From: Desulfatibacillum aliphaticivorans DSM 15576
Lineage (GTDB): Bacteria; Desulfobacterota; Desulfobacteria; Desulfobacterales; Desulfatibacillaceae
DNA length: 64,000 nt
Direction: 5' to 3'
Assembly (NCBI RefSeq): GCF_000429905.1
Contig: NZ_AUCT01000001.1
Location: 166,166 to 230,165 of the forward strand
In this document: in pieces, positions 27,549 through 37,000 of the stretch
Numbering within the stretch: the stretch's first letter is position 1
Layout of the letters: every line of letters begins with the position of its first letter
Notes under the pieces: generated by a model
What the model was told of the DNA's origin: nothing
Database searches by the model: none
Seen by the model: the letters and a program-made list of their open reading frames with translations, nothing else
Translations under genes and position numbers: made by a program

Positions 27549-28260
27549 AAACGACGCTGGATTCCCGATAGCTGCATTCGGGAATGACAGACAAAAGCGG
27601 ACAGGCACGGGGGCCTGTCACTACATTGTGTTCTGAAGATTTCCAAGAAACGACAGATTGCCCCTGGATTACCTACTGGGGCATTCGGGAATGACGGTGT
27701 CAGAGTGGGCGCCCCAGGCAAAAGCAGTATCTTGCCTGGGCGCGTTAGCGCAGAAGGTGCGGCCCTTACGGTTGGGCAGCGCCTTGAGACTCAGGCGGAC
27801 GAAAACGGTATCCAAAACCGTGGGTAACACTGGCAGGGCGGTATCCTGCCAGTGCGCGCCAGCGTATGTCGTTCGACCCATCAGACCTTGGAATCCATGG
27901 AATGTGGGCGAAAGGATGATGCATCCAAAACCAAAAAGCAGAAATTCAAGCAACCATTTCCGCCCGCCGGCCATTCCCCTTTCCTAAAATCATTTCCGGC
28001 CGCGCTACTGTTGCTTCGCAACACTGGCAGCAAACGACGCTGCCTGGGCCACCCTCTCTTGGAATCGGCATCAATTCCCGGCAACACGTTAGAGGCGACG
28101 CCCTTTCCGGTCGCCTTATTGGCCTGGCGGCCCCTGGCATTGCATGCCAGGGCTGGCCTGGGAGGATACATCTCCGCAAATCCGACAGGCGCCCACAGGG
28201 GGCCGCTGCTGCAATTTGGCGGGGTGGCCGCGGCAGAGCAGTATCCTGCCGGTAAAAAAC
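27549..28260. repeat. long dispersed repeat block, left copy (order A-B-C)
   Basis: The block is non-coding and made of three parts: A (about 27549-27960, including ACAGGCACGGGGGCCTGTCA and CCAGGCAAAAGCAGTATCTT), B (about 27960-28090, CATTTCCGGCCGCG and TTGCTTCGCAACACTGGCAG) and C (about 28090-28250, TGGCCTGGCGGCCCCTGGCA and CAATTTGGCGGGGTGGCC). All three recur at 31490-32320 in a different order. The parts are nearly identical between copies. No gene is seen in 27363-28310. Confidence 0.75.
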
Positions 28261-28310
28261 GCCCGTCAAATAGTGGAATCCATGGATTGTGGGCGAAAGA
28301 CATCCGGCTA

Positions 28311-28757
28311 TTACAAAATCCATTTGGATACGGTCATAAAAAATGACGATACTCCCCATATAATGAAAAATATGAGTCCTACCGTGATTACACATCCCGC
28401 CAAAACATTTAACCTGCCTATGTTCGCCAGATCCTCATTAATCAATTCCACATTTTCCGTGCGTTCAAAGCTGTCAAAATTAACGTCTGACTCGAGACTC
28501 ACCAAGTACTCCAGGTCCACATCAAGATATTCCCTGTCGACATCGTCTCCGCCTTTATCCCTGTATGCTGGTTCGGCATATGCCGCTTTCAGGAACTCGA
28601 TGCCCAAGCGCAAATATCCGGCCTGGTTCGCCCTAATTCCGCTTTCATCCGGGCCTCCTCCATACTGGTCCATTCGCACCGCCGCGCCCTCTTTGGGTAC
28701 GGATTCGTCCAAGGAACTGATAAAATCCTTTACTTTTTCATGATCTATCGGCTGCAA
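28311..28757 (-). CDS. small protein with one C-terminal membrane segment
   Basis: This 148-residue protein is not recognised. The first 110 residues are hydrophilic and acidic, with the repeated-looking DDVDREYLDVDLEYLVSLESD. Residues about 118-138 (LAGCVITVGLIFFIIWGVSSF) form a membrane anchor. It starts at a TTG with GGAG seven bases upstream. It lies 46 bases after the pentapeptide-repeat gene on the same strand and is probably co-transcribed with it. The pairing suggests a membrane complex, but no function can be named. Confidence 0.6.
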   Translation of the reverse strand: MQPIDHEKVKDFISSLDESVPKEGAAVRMDQYGGGPDESGIRANQAGYLRLGIEFLKAAYAEPAYRDKGGDDVDREYLDVDLEYLVSLESDVNFDSFERTENVELINEDLANIGRLNVLAGCVITVGLIFFIIWGVSSFFMTVSKWIL

Positions 28758-28803
28758 CTTTTTACTCCAAAATTGTCAAAGATTCCTGACGCGCATAGCA
28801 AAG

Positions 28804-31245
28804 TTAAAACTTTTCCCGTTGAAGCTGTTTATACTCAGCAACCAATGCCTTGTGGATGGCTGGGTCCGGGCATTGTTTGGTGTATTCCAATAATTGTTTT
28901 ATAGCTTTTTCATACTCCTTTTCGTGAGAACGGGCATAATACTGATTCAATAGTCCTATTACCACGTATTTATTCTTGCACGCCAGTTTCATACGTTCCT
29001 CAAGGAAACTTTCCAAGTTTGAGGCCTGATGTTGTTTAAAAAGACTCTCCAGCTTGGCTTTATTGTCAGCCTCTTGAGCTTTGAAATCCTCAATGCGTTC
29101 CTTAGCTTCATCCAACCTTTTCTTCATGGCTTTATGTGCAGATAAAGGCGTTTGATTTAACCAATAAATGGTCCATTCATCCCATTCATTAATATCGTCG
29201 CTTGATGAGACATTGGGGTATCCCATTATATCGCCCATGGAAGAGTCTTGCCAATCGCCCCCATATATGAACATTCCGTCCACAAACGCGTTTTCGAGGC
29301 GTACGTTCTGCATATGCGCGCCTTCCAGGTGTGCCCTCCTCAAATTTACACCTTCCAGATCTTGGTACTGAAGATCAATACCTTGGAGTTGGGCGCCCGA
29401 AAAGTTAGCACCTTGAAGACAAACGCACCGCAAAAAAGCTCCTTGGCCCCGTACCTCAGATAAGTCAGCTCCTTGGAAGTTAACTCCAATCACAGAAATG
29501 CCTTGGAGTTGGGCGGACCATAAATTGGCCCCTTCGAAATGTGCGAAATCCAACTCTGTGTCAACCAAATTAGCCATTTCCAGATGGGTGCCTTCCAGAT
29601 GGGCGGAAAACAAGTTTGCTCCTTCAAAATGCACATCCCATAAAACACTGCATTCCAAATGGGCGTCCCTTAAATAAGCGTCTTCCAACCATGCCCCCTC
29701 CAAATTTGAGCCTTTTAGATGGGCACCCTCTAAAACAGAGCCTTCTAGATGGGCTTCTTCCAAATCGGCCTGTTCCAGATGGGCGCCGCTTAAATTAGCG
29801 CCTTGTAGATGAGACTTTCTTAGTTCAGCCTTGTACAACAAAGAATCCGAAAGATCAGCAAGGTGAAGGCGCCGGTTGTCCAGGCTAAGAGTACGCATTT
29901 GACCAAGCCAGGGCGGGGGATATTCAGGTTCATACGAGGCGTTTTCATTTTTATCCTTAGGCGCCCGCGCGCGGATGTACGCCGCTTTGATTTCATCTGG
30001 GGCGTCCTTGGCTACAAGTAGTTGGTTCCGCACGGTCAAATGAGGAAAAAGCAAGCGATTGTCTTTAATGAGGTCGATATGCCCAAACCATGTCGCTCCC
30101 ATTAAGACAGCATTCAGGCATATCATGCCGATAAAAAATCCTATCAGGCCAAGCAATATGTTTAATTTTTTGTGTTCTTCTTTAAGATCCAAATTTTTCT
30201 TGTTAGCTTTTTCTATGCCATTTCCCCCCTCTATCAGGCTGATATACCAGCCCGATAAGAGGCGTGTGAGCCTGCCTAAAAGCCAACAAATAAATTGCCA
30301 TAAAAGCCCCAAAAGCCCCAGACATAAGGCCGGTCCAGCAATGGCTTGGGCCATTTTCATAAGCCGACCTTGCGGCTTTTTTATTCTAATGGGATAGGCC
30401 AAGCTCCCCCCCCAAAGCCCAATAATTAGAATTAAAATCAACCAGATAGGCATGTAGAAATCGTGATGAAATCGGTTGACGCTCCAGACAACGCCCAAAA
30501 TAGGCAGAAAAATGCCTATACCGAAAAAAAACGCCATTCTTACAATAAAAACCAGCCAATGCCATGGAGACGTCCCTGGTTCGTACACAGCAAGCAGTTC
30601 TTTTAATCGCCCCCAAAACCATTTTGGCTTTTCAGCCTCCTCCGTGTGCATATCCAAGGAGATTATTTTGTCCCCATAGAAAACCACCAAAGCCACGGAG
30701 GCCAGGGAGCAGATGACGTGCCAGCCTGTCATCAACACACTTTGGTACTTGGAAAAGGTGCATTGGATAAGGATCATCAAGGCCAGGGGAAAGACAATGA
30801 CGGACAGGACAATCACCGCCCTGGCCAAATGCCAGCTAACCTGTCTGGGGGCAAAACGTATATTGAAATTGGCGAAAAAGGGATGCACCAGGTGGCAATC
30901 CTTACAAGGGTCTTCCGGGACCCTCCATTTTAGTTGGAGAGCGGCGTGCTGCGTAAGCCCGTACAAAACCGAAAAATGCAAGGCCAATAAAAAGACAGGC
31001 GCCAGGATAAAAAACGCAAACAGGGAAATGTCCACATTGAACAAAGGAAGGGTGACATTGCTGTCCGGGATAAGAAGCATGAGGTCCGTCACGCTCCCCA
31101 CCGTAATCAGCATATAGACCAGCAGCGACAGGAAGGAATACAGGGCCGTGCGGTTGCGTGCAGAGGAGGAATTCAGGATTTCCAGTGTAGTTTTTCGGTC
31201 CTCCTGATTATTCGGCGCATCATGCTTTTCGAGTTTTTCATCCAT
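28804..31245 (-). CDS. membrane pentapeptide-repeat protein
   Basis: This protein of about 813 residues (830 if a TTG at 31296 is used) has several membrane helices in residues 40-400. A quadrilateral beta-helix of about 40 pentapeptide repeats follows, from roughly residue 455 to 670. It has the classic A(D/N)LxX pattern (LEGAHLKGSNLEGAWLEDAY). The C-terminus is coiled-coil (KKRLDEAKERIEDFKAQEADNKAKLE) with a helical tail. Pentapeptide helices mediate protein contacts or mimic DNA; with a membrane anchor, a scaffold or sensor role is more likely. Neither start has a strong ribosome-binding site. The gene and its small partner sit between long direct repeats, which suggests acquisition as a unit. 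Confidence 0.8.
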   Translation of the reverse strand: MDEKLEKHDAPNNQEDRKTTLEILNSSSARNRTALYSFLSLLVYMLITVGSVTDLMLLIPDSNVTLPLFNVDISLFAFFILAPVFLLALHFSVLYGLTQHAALQLKWRVPEDPCKDCHLVHPFFANFNIRFAPRQVSWHLARAVIVLSVIVFPLALMILIQCTFSKYQSVLMTGWHVICSLASVALVVFYGDKIISLDMHTEEAEKPKWFWGRLKELLAVYEPGTSPWHWLVFIVRMAFFFGIGIFLPILGVVWSVNRFHHDFYMPIWLILILIIGLWGGSLAYPIRIKKPQGRLMKMAQAIAGPALCLGLLGLLWQFICWLLGRLTRLLSGWYISLIEGGNGIEKANKKNLDLKEEHKKLNILLGLIGFFIGMICLNAVLMGATWFGHIDLIKDNRLLFPHLTVRNQLLVAKDAPDEIKAAYIRARAPKDKNENASYEPEYPPPWLGQMRTLSLDNRRLHLADLSDSLLYKAELRKSHLQGANLSGAHLEQADLEEAHLEGSVLEGAHLKGSNLEGAWLEDAYLRDAHLECSVLWDVHFEGANLFSAHLEGTHLEMANLVDTELDFAHFEGANLWSAQLQGISVIGVNFQGADLSEVRGQGAFLRCVCLQGANFSGAQLQGIDLQYQDLEGVNLRRAHLEGAHMQNVRLENAFVDGMFIYGGDWQDSSMGDIMGYPNVSSSDDINEWDEWTIYWLNQTPLSAHKAMKKRLDEAKERIEDFKAQEADNKAKLESLFKQHQASNLESFLEERMKLACKNKYVVIGLLNQYYARSHEKEYEKAIKQLLEYTKQCPDPAIHKALVAEYKQLQREKF

Positions 31246-31384
31246 TTTGTTTTTCGTCTCTCCAGAAAGAGATAGAGTTGTCCATTGATGCAGCAATGCT
31301 TCGCTTTTAAGCGCGTGATAAAATGCCGCCGTTATTTATTTTCAAATTTTCATGGGAAATATTTACTGTGTTTACAAGAATCAA

Positions 31385-31411
31385 CTAATATTTGGGGTAT
31401 ATGTTTGTCAA
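31385..31411 (-). promoter_or_regulatory. possible promoter for the pentapeptide-repeat operon
   Basis: On the minus strand TTGACA (31411-31406) is followed after 15 bases by TATTAG (31390-31385), in an AT-rich stretch about 140 bases upstream of the ATG at 31245. The spacing is short, so this is tentative. Confidence 0.3.
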
Positions 31412-31489
31412 CAAAATGATATTATTTTCATACAATCATTTTATGTCAGATGGGAAAGCGCATCCATAAACAGGGTGTCAGCTAACCTT

Positions 31490-32320
31490 GGCCGCCCGCC
31501 GACCATTCCCAATTCCTAAAATCATTTCCGGCCGCGCCTACTGTTGCTTCGCAACACTGGCAGCAAACAACGCTGCCAGTGCCACCCTCTCTTGGAATCG
31601 GCATCAATTCCCGACAACGACACTCGGGAATGACGGACAAAAAGCAGACAGGCACGGGGGCCTGTCACTACATTGTGTTCTGAAGATTTCCAAGAAACGA
31701 CAGATTGCCCCTGGATTACCTACTGGGGCATTCGGGAATGGCGGTGTAAGAGTGGGTGGCCCAGGCAAAAGCAGTATCTTGCCTGAGCGCGTTAGCGCAG
31801 AAGGTGCGGCCCTTGAAGTGGGGTAACGCCTTGAAACTCAGCCGGACGGACGCCCTATCCATAAGCGTGGGTAACACTGGCAGGGCGGTATCCTGCCAGT
31901 GCGCGCCAGCGTATGTAGTTCCGTCACATCAGATAGTGAAATCCATGGAGTATGGGCGAAAGGATGATGCATCCAAAACCAAACAAAAACCGGGTTTCAC
32001 CCAACCTTATCCGCCCGCCGGCCTCCTCCAATTTTGACAATCATACCCGGTCGCGCCTTTTGTTCTGCGAACCCAGGCATTTCATGCCTGGGCTACCCTT
32101 TCTGATGATCGGCTTGGGTTCGCAACAGTCCATTGGCGTTGGCATCTTTTCCGGTCGCCTTATTGGCCTGGCGGCCCCTGGCATTGCATGCCAGGGCTGG
32201 CCTGGAAGGATACATCTCCGCAAGTCCGACAGGCGCCCACAGGGGGCCGCTGCTGCAATTTGGCGGGGTGGCCGCGGCAGAGCAGTATCCTGCCGGGGCG
32301 CATAAGCGCATTTTGTTAGG
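31490..32320. repeat. long dispersed repeat block, right copy (order B-A-C)
   Basis: Part B (31490-31620), part A (about 31620-32030) and part C (32141-32300) match the left block at 27549-28260, but with B moved in front of A. The matches run for hundreds of bases with few changes. A further fragment of A (GGCAAAAGCAGTATCTTGCC) recurs near 32387. The gap 31297-32719 otherwise shows no gene. Confidence 0.75.
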
Positions 32321-32572
32321 CCGTTTCAGTAATAGAAGCCTGGAATCCTGCGTTCCCTGATGATCTCTCCAAAACGGGCGCCCCAGGCAAAAGCAGTATC
32401 TTGCCTGGGCGTGTAAGCGCAGAAGGTGCGGCCTTGTTGTCACCTGAAATCCAATAATGCAAGGCGGAAGGACGCCCTATCCAAAACCGTGGGTAACACA
32501 GGCAAAGCAGGGCAAGCCTCTAACTACATTGCTCACTATTCCATTGAGAGGACATTAGACGACACGATCGAA

Positions 32573-32610
32573 AAGTTTTTGAAGGGGGTTTGGGGGACAT
32601 TTTTTATCCG
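32573..32610. repeat. AAAGTTTTTGAAGGGGG repeat downstream of the GRE gene
   Basis: AAAGTTTTTGAAGGGGGTTT followed by GGGGGACA also occurs at 35376-35404 on the other side of the GRE gene, in the same orientation. Confidence 0.6.
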
Positions 32611-32719
32611 CATGTCAGCCCCTTTACTATCGGAAAGTCCCTGGATTTTCATACTTTTCAGGCTTTGACCCAGGCGCCCTATATTCAAAAATTTTCCCCC
32701 AAGAATCTCTTCCCTTTTC

Positions 32720-35215
32720 TCATAGCCTTTCAAACTCCGTCCGTTGGATAATCTCGTCCTGGATGGGTTTGCCGAGATCGGTGAAAAAGGCGGAGTATCC
32801 GGACACGCGGACGACCAAGTCCCGATAATTTTCAGGATGTTTTTGGGCGTCCAACAGGGTTTGGTTGGAAACCACGTTGGGCTGCACTTCCATACCGCCT
32901 GATGCGAAAAAGCCTTTGACCAGGCCGATCATTTTATTAAGGCGTTCCTCGCCCTGGAACATGGACGGCATGAGCTTGATATTCACCGAGCTTCCGTTGG
33001 AAATCAGGCTGTGATCCAGCTTGGCCACCGAGCCCAGCACCCCGGTGGGGCCTTGCTTTTCCGACCCGTTGGTGGGGGACAGGCTGTTTGACACCGGGGT
33101 TCCCGCCAGCCTGCCGTTGGGCGTGGCGCCGATGTACAATCCCTCCAGGACGTGCACGCCGTAGGAGAAAAAGCTGGGCCGGAAGGGGCCTCCCCGGAGC
33201 GTCTGCTTGGAAGCCACGGTCTTACAGAAAAACGCGCACACCTCTTTGGCGATGTCGTCGGCGTAAGGATCGTCCGAGCCGAAGGCGGGCGCCCGATGGG
33301 CGAGCATGGCGCGCTCCTTGTCGTACCCCTTGAAATTGCAATCCAGCATTTTCAGGATTTTGGCCATGGAGAAGGTCTTTTGATCGAACACAAAATACTT
33401 GATGGCGGCCAGGGAGTCCGCCGCGGTTCCCATGCCGCGGCCGCTGATGGACCCGAAATTGTATTTCGCGCCGCCCTGGGTCATGTCCCGGGCGTTGTCC
33501 AGGCATCCTTTTAAGGTGCAGGAAATATAGGGATTATGGTACTCCTCCATATAGATCCGATCCTTCAGGTTGACGGCCCGGGCCACGGTATCGACCATAA
33601 ACTCGACCTGCTTTTTAAAGGCCTCCAAAACCTGCTCGAATGTCTTGAATTTTTTGGGATTGCCTGTTTTGGGGCCGATGGCCTTGCCCATCACCCGCAG
33701 ATAGCCGTCGCCCAAGGCCATTTCCAGGGCGGCGGAAAGCGACACATCATTGCCCGAGGTGCACCCAAAAGCGTCGCCGTCGCCCGTGGGCTCCACGCAG
33801 CCGATCACGCCGTAATCCCGGGCGTCCTCCAGGGTCATGCCGCAATTCTGCAAAGCCGGCGTCACGATTTCGTCGTTAAACAAAGCGGCGCCGGACGTTT
33901 CGCGATAAGTCTCCAGGGCCTTTTGCCAGAACTCCGGGGGCGACTCCTGGGACAAGCGCACCGTAAAGCTGTTGCCCAGGGACTTGACGTTTGCAAAGGC
34001 CTCCAAGACCGCATAGGTCAGAGGATTGACCGCGTCCCTGCCCTGGGCGTCCACCCCGCCGATTGTCGGGACGCAGGAATCCGAGCCCAGTTCGTTGCCC
34101 GTGTTCTTGCCCACATAAGGCAGAATCATGAGGTTGGACCCCAGCTTGATAAGCAACTCCTCCATGAGCCGCACGGCCTGGGCCTGATCGATCCGTCCGC
34201 TTTCAACGTTTTTTTTATAATAGGGATACAGGTACTGATCCAGCCGCCCGACAGCCAGAATGCCCACCATGCCGTGGGAAACCAGCCCGCCCAGCAATAT
34301 CAGCCACATGGCCTGCACCGCCTCGTGAAAGGTTCGGGGAGGATTCCAAGGGGAATGGCGGCATCGTTTGGCCGCAGCCAATAGCTCCCGCTGCCGGTCC
34401 GGGTCGTTCTCCCTCGAGGCGGCCTCTTCGGCTTTTCGGGCCAGGCGGTCAGCCAGGATTTTCGCCGCTTCGCAACTGATCATCACGGACTCATAAAAAG
34501 CCGCATCATCCGCCTTGCCCGCCGCCTTTGCCTCGGCCAGGCCTTTTTCGGCTTGCGCCATAATCCCGGAAAATCCCCGGCTCAAAACGTTCTTAATCCC
34601 CAGGATCAAATGCCCTTGCACGTCAAACACGTTCATGACCAAGGCCGGATTATTGTGCAGGATTTCCTTCATGCCTTTCAGGGCGTAAGCAGCGTCGCCT
34701 CCGGGGACCTTGGCGGCCTTCTTGATCTTTAACAAGTCCAGGCTTTTATGGCGCTTAAACAGGCTCAACGGATCCACTGCCGGTTTGAAATTCAGCCCGT
34801 TTTCCTTCCACAAAACCTTTTTCCGGTCCCGCACGGTCTTGCCCCGCCAATAAGGCAAAATGTCCTCTTCCAGCTCCCGGCGGTCGTCCGGGTCTATGGA
34901 AAACGGCTGGCGTCTGCGTTTCAGCAGAAAGTCCAGCTCCATTTCCAGGATGGCGTTCACATCGCCCCTTTCCACCGGGATGACCACGCCAAGCGTCTTG
35001 CTGGATCGATTGCCGATGATCTGCTCGCCTTGCAGGATGTTCAGGCTCATGTTGGACAGGGTCAGGTGCAAGGCCTTGGCGGCCCGCAGCGAAGGATGCA
35101 TCCCCTCGGTTTCCCGGTAGGATTGGGTGTAATACCGCACGCGCTCTATGCAGATTTCATAAGGCGCAGTCAGTATGAGATCTTTGTACCACTGGTTAAA
35201 AGAATGAATGGCCAT
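32720..35215 (-). CDS. glycyl radical enzyme, PFL/diol-dehydratase superfamily, substrate unknown
   Basis: The 831-residue protein is a glycyl radical enzyme. The radical site is in RVSGYSAFF with Gly806, 25 residues from the C-terminus. The thiyl site is GCVEP, with Cys473 and Glu475, the C-x-E arrangement of dehydratases, lyases and decarboxylases rather than the Cys-Cys of pyruvate formate-lyase. The segment after it reads TGDGDAFGCTSGND, not the GKTEGWHDAA-like stretch of glycerol/propanediol dehydratases, so the reaction is left open. GGGGAG precedes the ATG at 35215; an upstream extension of the frame is rejected. No activating radical SAM enzyme is adjacent. Neighbours are a V4R protein, a FadR-type regulator, a kinase and an Fe-alcohol dehydrogenase. 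Confidence 0.9.
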   Translation of the reverse strand: MAIHSFNQWYKDLILTAPYEICIERVRYYTQSYRETEGMHPSLRAAKALHLTLSNMSLNILQGEQIIGNRSSKTLGVVIPVERGDVNAILEMELDFLLKRRRQPFSIDPDDRRELEEDILPYWRGKTVRDRKKVLWKENGLNFKPAVDPLSLFKRHKSLDLLKIKKAAKVPGGDAAYALKGMKEILHNNPALVMNVFDVQGHLILGIKNVLSRGFSGIMAQAEKGLAEAKAAGKADDAAFYESVMISCEAAKILADRLARKAEEAASRENDPDRQRELLAAAKRCRHSPWNPPRTFHEAVQAMWLILLGGLVSHGMVGILAVGRLDQYLYPYYKKNVESGRIDQAQAVRLMEELLIKLGSNLMILPYVGKNTGNELGSDSCVPTIGGVDAQGRDAVNPLTYAVLEAFANVKSLGNSFTVRLSQESPPEFWQKALETYRETSGAALFNDEIVTPALQNCGMTLEDARDYGVIGCVEPTGDGDAFGCTSGNDVSLSAALEMALGDGYLRVMGKAIGPKTGNPKKFKTFEQVLEAFKKQVEFMVDTVARAVNLKDRIYMEEYHNPYISCTLKGCLDNARDMTQGGAKYNFGSISGRGMGTAADSLAAIKYFVFDQKTFSMAKILKMLDCNFKGYDKERAMLAHRAPAFGSDDPYADDIAKEVCAFFCKTVASKQTLRGGPFRPSFFSYGVHVLEGLYIGATPNGRLAGTPVSNSLSPTNGSEKQGPTGVLGSVAKLDHSLISNGSSVNIKLMPSMFQGEERLNKMIGLVKGFFASGGMEVQPNVVSNQTLLDAQKHPENYRDLVVRVSGYSAFFTDLGKPIQDEIIQRTEFERL

Positions 35216-35375
35216 GGACGCTCCCCCCTTAGGCAGGTAGGTGTGATGCAGCGGATTGGTTCGATTTGAACGGTATTTGTGGTTTATTCCTATTTTCTCA
35301 AGAGAAAATGATTTATGCCCAGTCAGTCGTATAATAGCTGAAAAGTCAGCCGTTGAAGGCCCATCTTCCTTTTTA

Positions 35376-35430
35376 AAAGTTTTTGAAGGGGGTTTGGGGG
35401 ACAACTTTTTTCAAAAAGTTTCCCCCAAGT
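35376..35430. terminator. repeat hairpin between V4R gene and GRE gene
   Basis: GGGGGAcAACTTTTT pairs with AAAAAGTTtCCCCC, forming a strong hairpin with T-rich flanks. It lies five bases beyond the V4R stop codon and could end transcription before the GRE gene, which would then need its own promoter. It also belongs to the repeat family found at 32573. Confidence 0.5.
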
Positions 35431-35434
35431 CTTT

Positions 35435-36166
35435 TCATTTGTTTCTATGCAGTTCAAACACGCAGGCGGGGGCGCCGCAGGCGGCGCATTCCCTTTCGGT
35501 CACATGCACGGTTTCGCCGGAGATTGTGCCGGCGTAGCCTGCCACGATGCCTGCGTAAAAATGGCAGACCGGCTCGCTCGAAGGCCCCAGCCAGGCCGCT
35601 TCCTGGGAATGATGCAAGGTGACGGTCATGGGATCTTTGTCAAAATCGAACTCCAGATGTCCCCAGCCGCCTTCGTCGGTTATCAGACGCGACATCATAT
35701 CCATGGTTTTTGAAAAAAACCGGGCCATTATAGGATCCGTTCGGATTTCGTCGAAAATTTCGGCATGAGCGATCAATGGGACCAGCACCGCCGGCGCCCA
35801 CCTGCCGCCTTCCAGGGCCTGGGTGACCTCCCAAGAGCAGAGCTTGATTCCCATTTCATACAGGGTTTGTTTTTTGTCGGCAGGGGAAAGCCATTCGTCC
35901 AGGGTGTGGTGCAGAAGCTCGACGATCTTGGCGCCGGCCATGATTTCCTCCACCCCGCCAATGCCGATGCGGCCCCGGCTCATGTCCACGTCGTGGATTT
36001 CAAAGGCCGTGGCGCCCATGTACGCCCGGAACAAAACCATCAACTTTGACGAAATGAAAGGAGCGTTGGCAGCGGGCTTGAGAAAGGCTTTTACCAATAG
36101 CGGATGCTTTTCCAGAAACTCGACGGCCCCTAATAAGACCCTAATTTGCAACGATTTTCTATCCAT
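35435..36166 (-). CDS. V4R (4-vinyl reductase) domain protein
   Basis: The 243-residue protein ends in a V4R-type domain: the C-terminal segment VHVTERECAACGAPACVFEL carries the clustered cysteines typical of this fold, found in bacteriochlorophyll BchJ and in the ligand-sensing part of aromatic-responsive activators such as XylR/DmpR. Here there is no attached output domain, so it is probably a stand-alone binding protein. The ATG lies one base after the stop codon of the FadR-type gene (TAACATG), whose last codons contain its GGGAGG ribosome-binding site, so the two are translationally coupled. It may bind the substrate or an intermediate of the GRE pathway; this is inference. Confidence 0.75.
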   Translation of the reverse strand: MDRKSLQIRVLLGAVEFLEKHPLLVKAFLKPAANAPFISSKLMVLFRAYMGATAFEIHDVDMSRGRIGIGGVEEIMAGAKIVELLHHTLDEWLSPADKKQTLYEMGIKLCSWEVTQALEGGRWAPAVLVPLIAHAEIFDEIRTDPIMARFFSKTMDMMSRLITDEGGWGHLEFDFDKDPMTVTLHHSQEAAWLGPSSEPVCHFYAGIVAGYAGTISGETVHVTERECAACGAPACVFELHRNK

Positions 36167-36167
36167 G

Positions 36168-36956
36168 TTAAACCTCCCAAAAATTACCGTCGCCGCGGCG
36201 CAGGGCTTCCCTGCCGTGGTTGAAATAAGACTCAAACACCTTTTTCGCCCCTTTCACGTCCTTCTTGGACAAGTGATACATCAGCCGGGTGTAGTTGCCT
36301 GCAATATGCTCCGAATTTTGCACAATGGGCGTAAAAAGATCGGCCACGTGGGAGTACACATGGCGCATGGAATTATGCAGAAGAATCATGGCCCGGTTGC
36401 CCGTGGACCGCATGAGGCGGTTTTGCACCTCATAATCCAGGCCTTGCAAGCGCTTGTAATCGCCGCGCTTTTTATCGGACTCCCGGATATACGCCAGGAC
36501 CGCCTCCAGCAGATCGTCCAGGTCCTCGCTTTTGAAATTTTCCACGGCGTAGAACATCATGGCCCGGCCAATCACCCACCACGCATCGGCGATATCCTTC
36601 ATCATTTCCGAAGGTTCTTCATCCGAACCCAACAACAGGTCCGCCGCGAATTCGATGCCCGCGCTGGCAAGATAATCCAGCACCCTGATCTTGCCGCCCT
36701 GGCGCACCGAAACCAGCCGCAACTGCTCCAAAGACCGCACCGCCTCCCTGACCACCGTGCGTGTAACCTGAAAGGATTCGGCCATATCCCGTTCTGACGG
36801 CAGGCTTTGGCCGGGCTTGATTCTGCCCTGGACGATATATTTCCGGATTTCCCCGGCCAGCACCTGGGAGGTGCGGAGGGTTTTTTCCAGGGGCTTGAAC
36901 AAGGCGGGGGCGCTTTGTTGGTCCTGGTATTTTTTTCTGATGGGGTCGAATGGCAT
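36168..36956 (-). CDS. GntR-family transcriptional regulator, FadR/FCD type
   Basis: This 262-residue regulator has an N-terminal winged helix (about residues 30-95) and an all-helical FCD ligand domain (about 110-240). The recognition helix VTRTVVREAV (Thr65, Arg66, Thr67, Arg70) closely matches that of E. coli FadR, VTRTTLREVL. Consistent with that, a perfect palindrome TACTGGTCGGACCAGTA, which contains the E. coli FadR consensus CTGGTCnGACCAG, lies 28 bases upstream of the ATG and covers the -10 box. It is therefore probably autorepressed and released by an acyl-CoA or organic acid. GGGAG lies before the ATG. It is co-transcribed with the V4R gene. Confidence 0.88.
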   Translation of the reverse strand: MPFDPIRKKYQDQQSAPALFKPLEKTLRTSQVLAGEIRKYIVQGRIKPGQSLPSERDMAESFQVTRTVVREAVRSLEQLRLVSVRQGGKIRVLDYLASAGIEFAADLLLGSDEEPSEMMKDIADAWWVIGRAMMFYAVENFKSEDLDDLLEAVLAYIRESDKKRGDYKRLQGLDYEVQNRLMRSTGNRAMILLHNSMRHVYSHVADLFTPIVQNSEHIAGNYTRLMYHLSKKDVKGAKKVFESYFNHGREALRRGDGNFWEV

Positions 36957-36983
36957 GGGAGTCTCCCAACTGGTCTACTGGGT

Positions 36984-37000
36984 TACTGGTCGGACCAGTA
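36984..37000. promoter_or_regulatory. FadR-type operator, perfect 17-bp palindrome
   Basis: TACTGGTC-G-GACCAGTA has perfect 8-base arms around one base and matches the known E. coli FadR operator core. A further half site, ACTGGTC, lies at 36969-36975. The palindrome overlaps the -10 box of the regulator's own promoter. Confidence 0.75.

Noticed and set aside
27852..28395. Several 100-160 codon frames on both strands in the repeat blocks
   Set aside because: They change with each repeat copy, cross repeat borders and have no ribosome-binding sites.
27549..32320. CRISPR array
   Set aside because: The repeats are hundreds of bases long, not regularly spaced, and there are no cas genes in the window.
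32720..35215. Naming the glycyl radical enzyme pyruvate formate-lyase or glycerol dehydratase
   Set aside because: It has C-V-E rather than C-C, and the stretch after the active site does not fit the diol dehydratase pattern.
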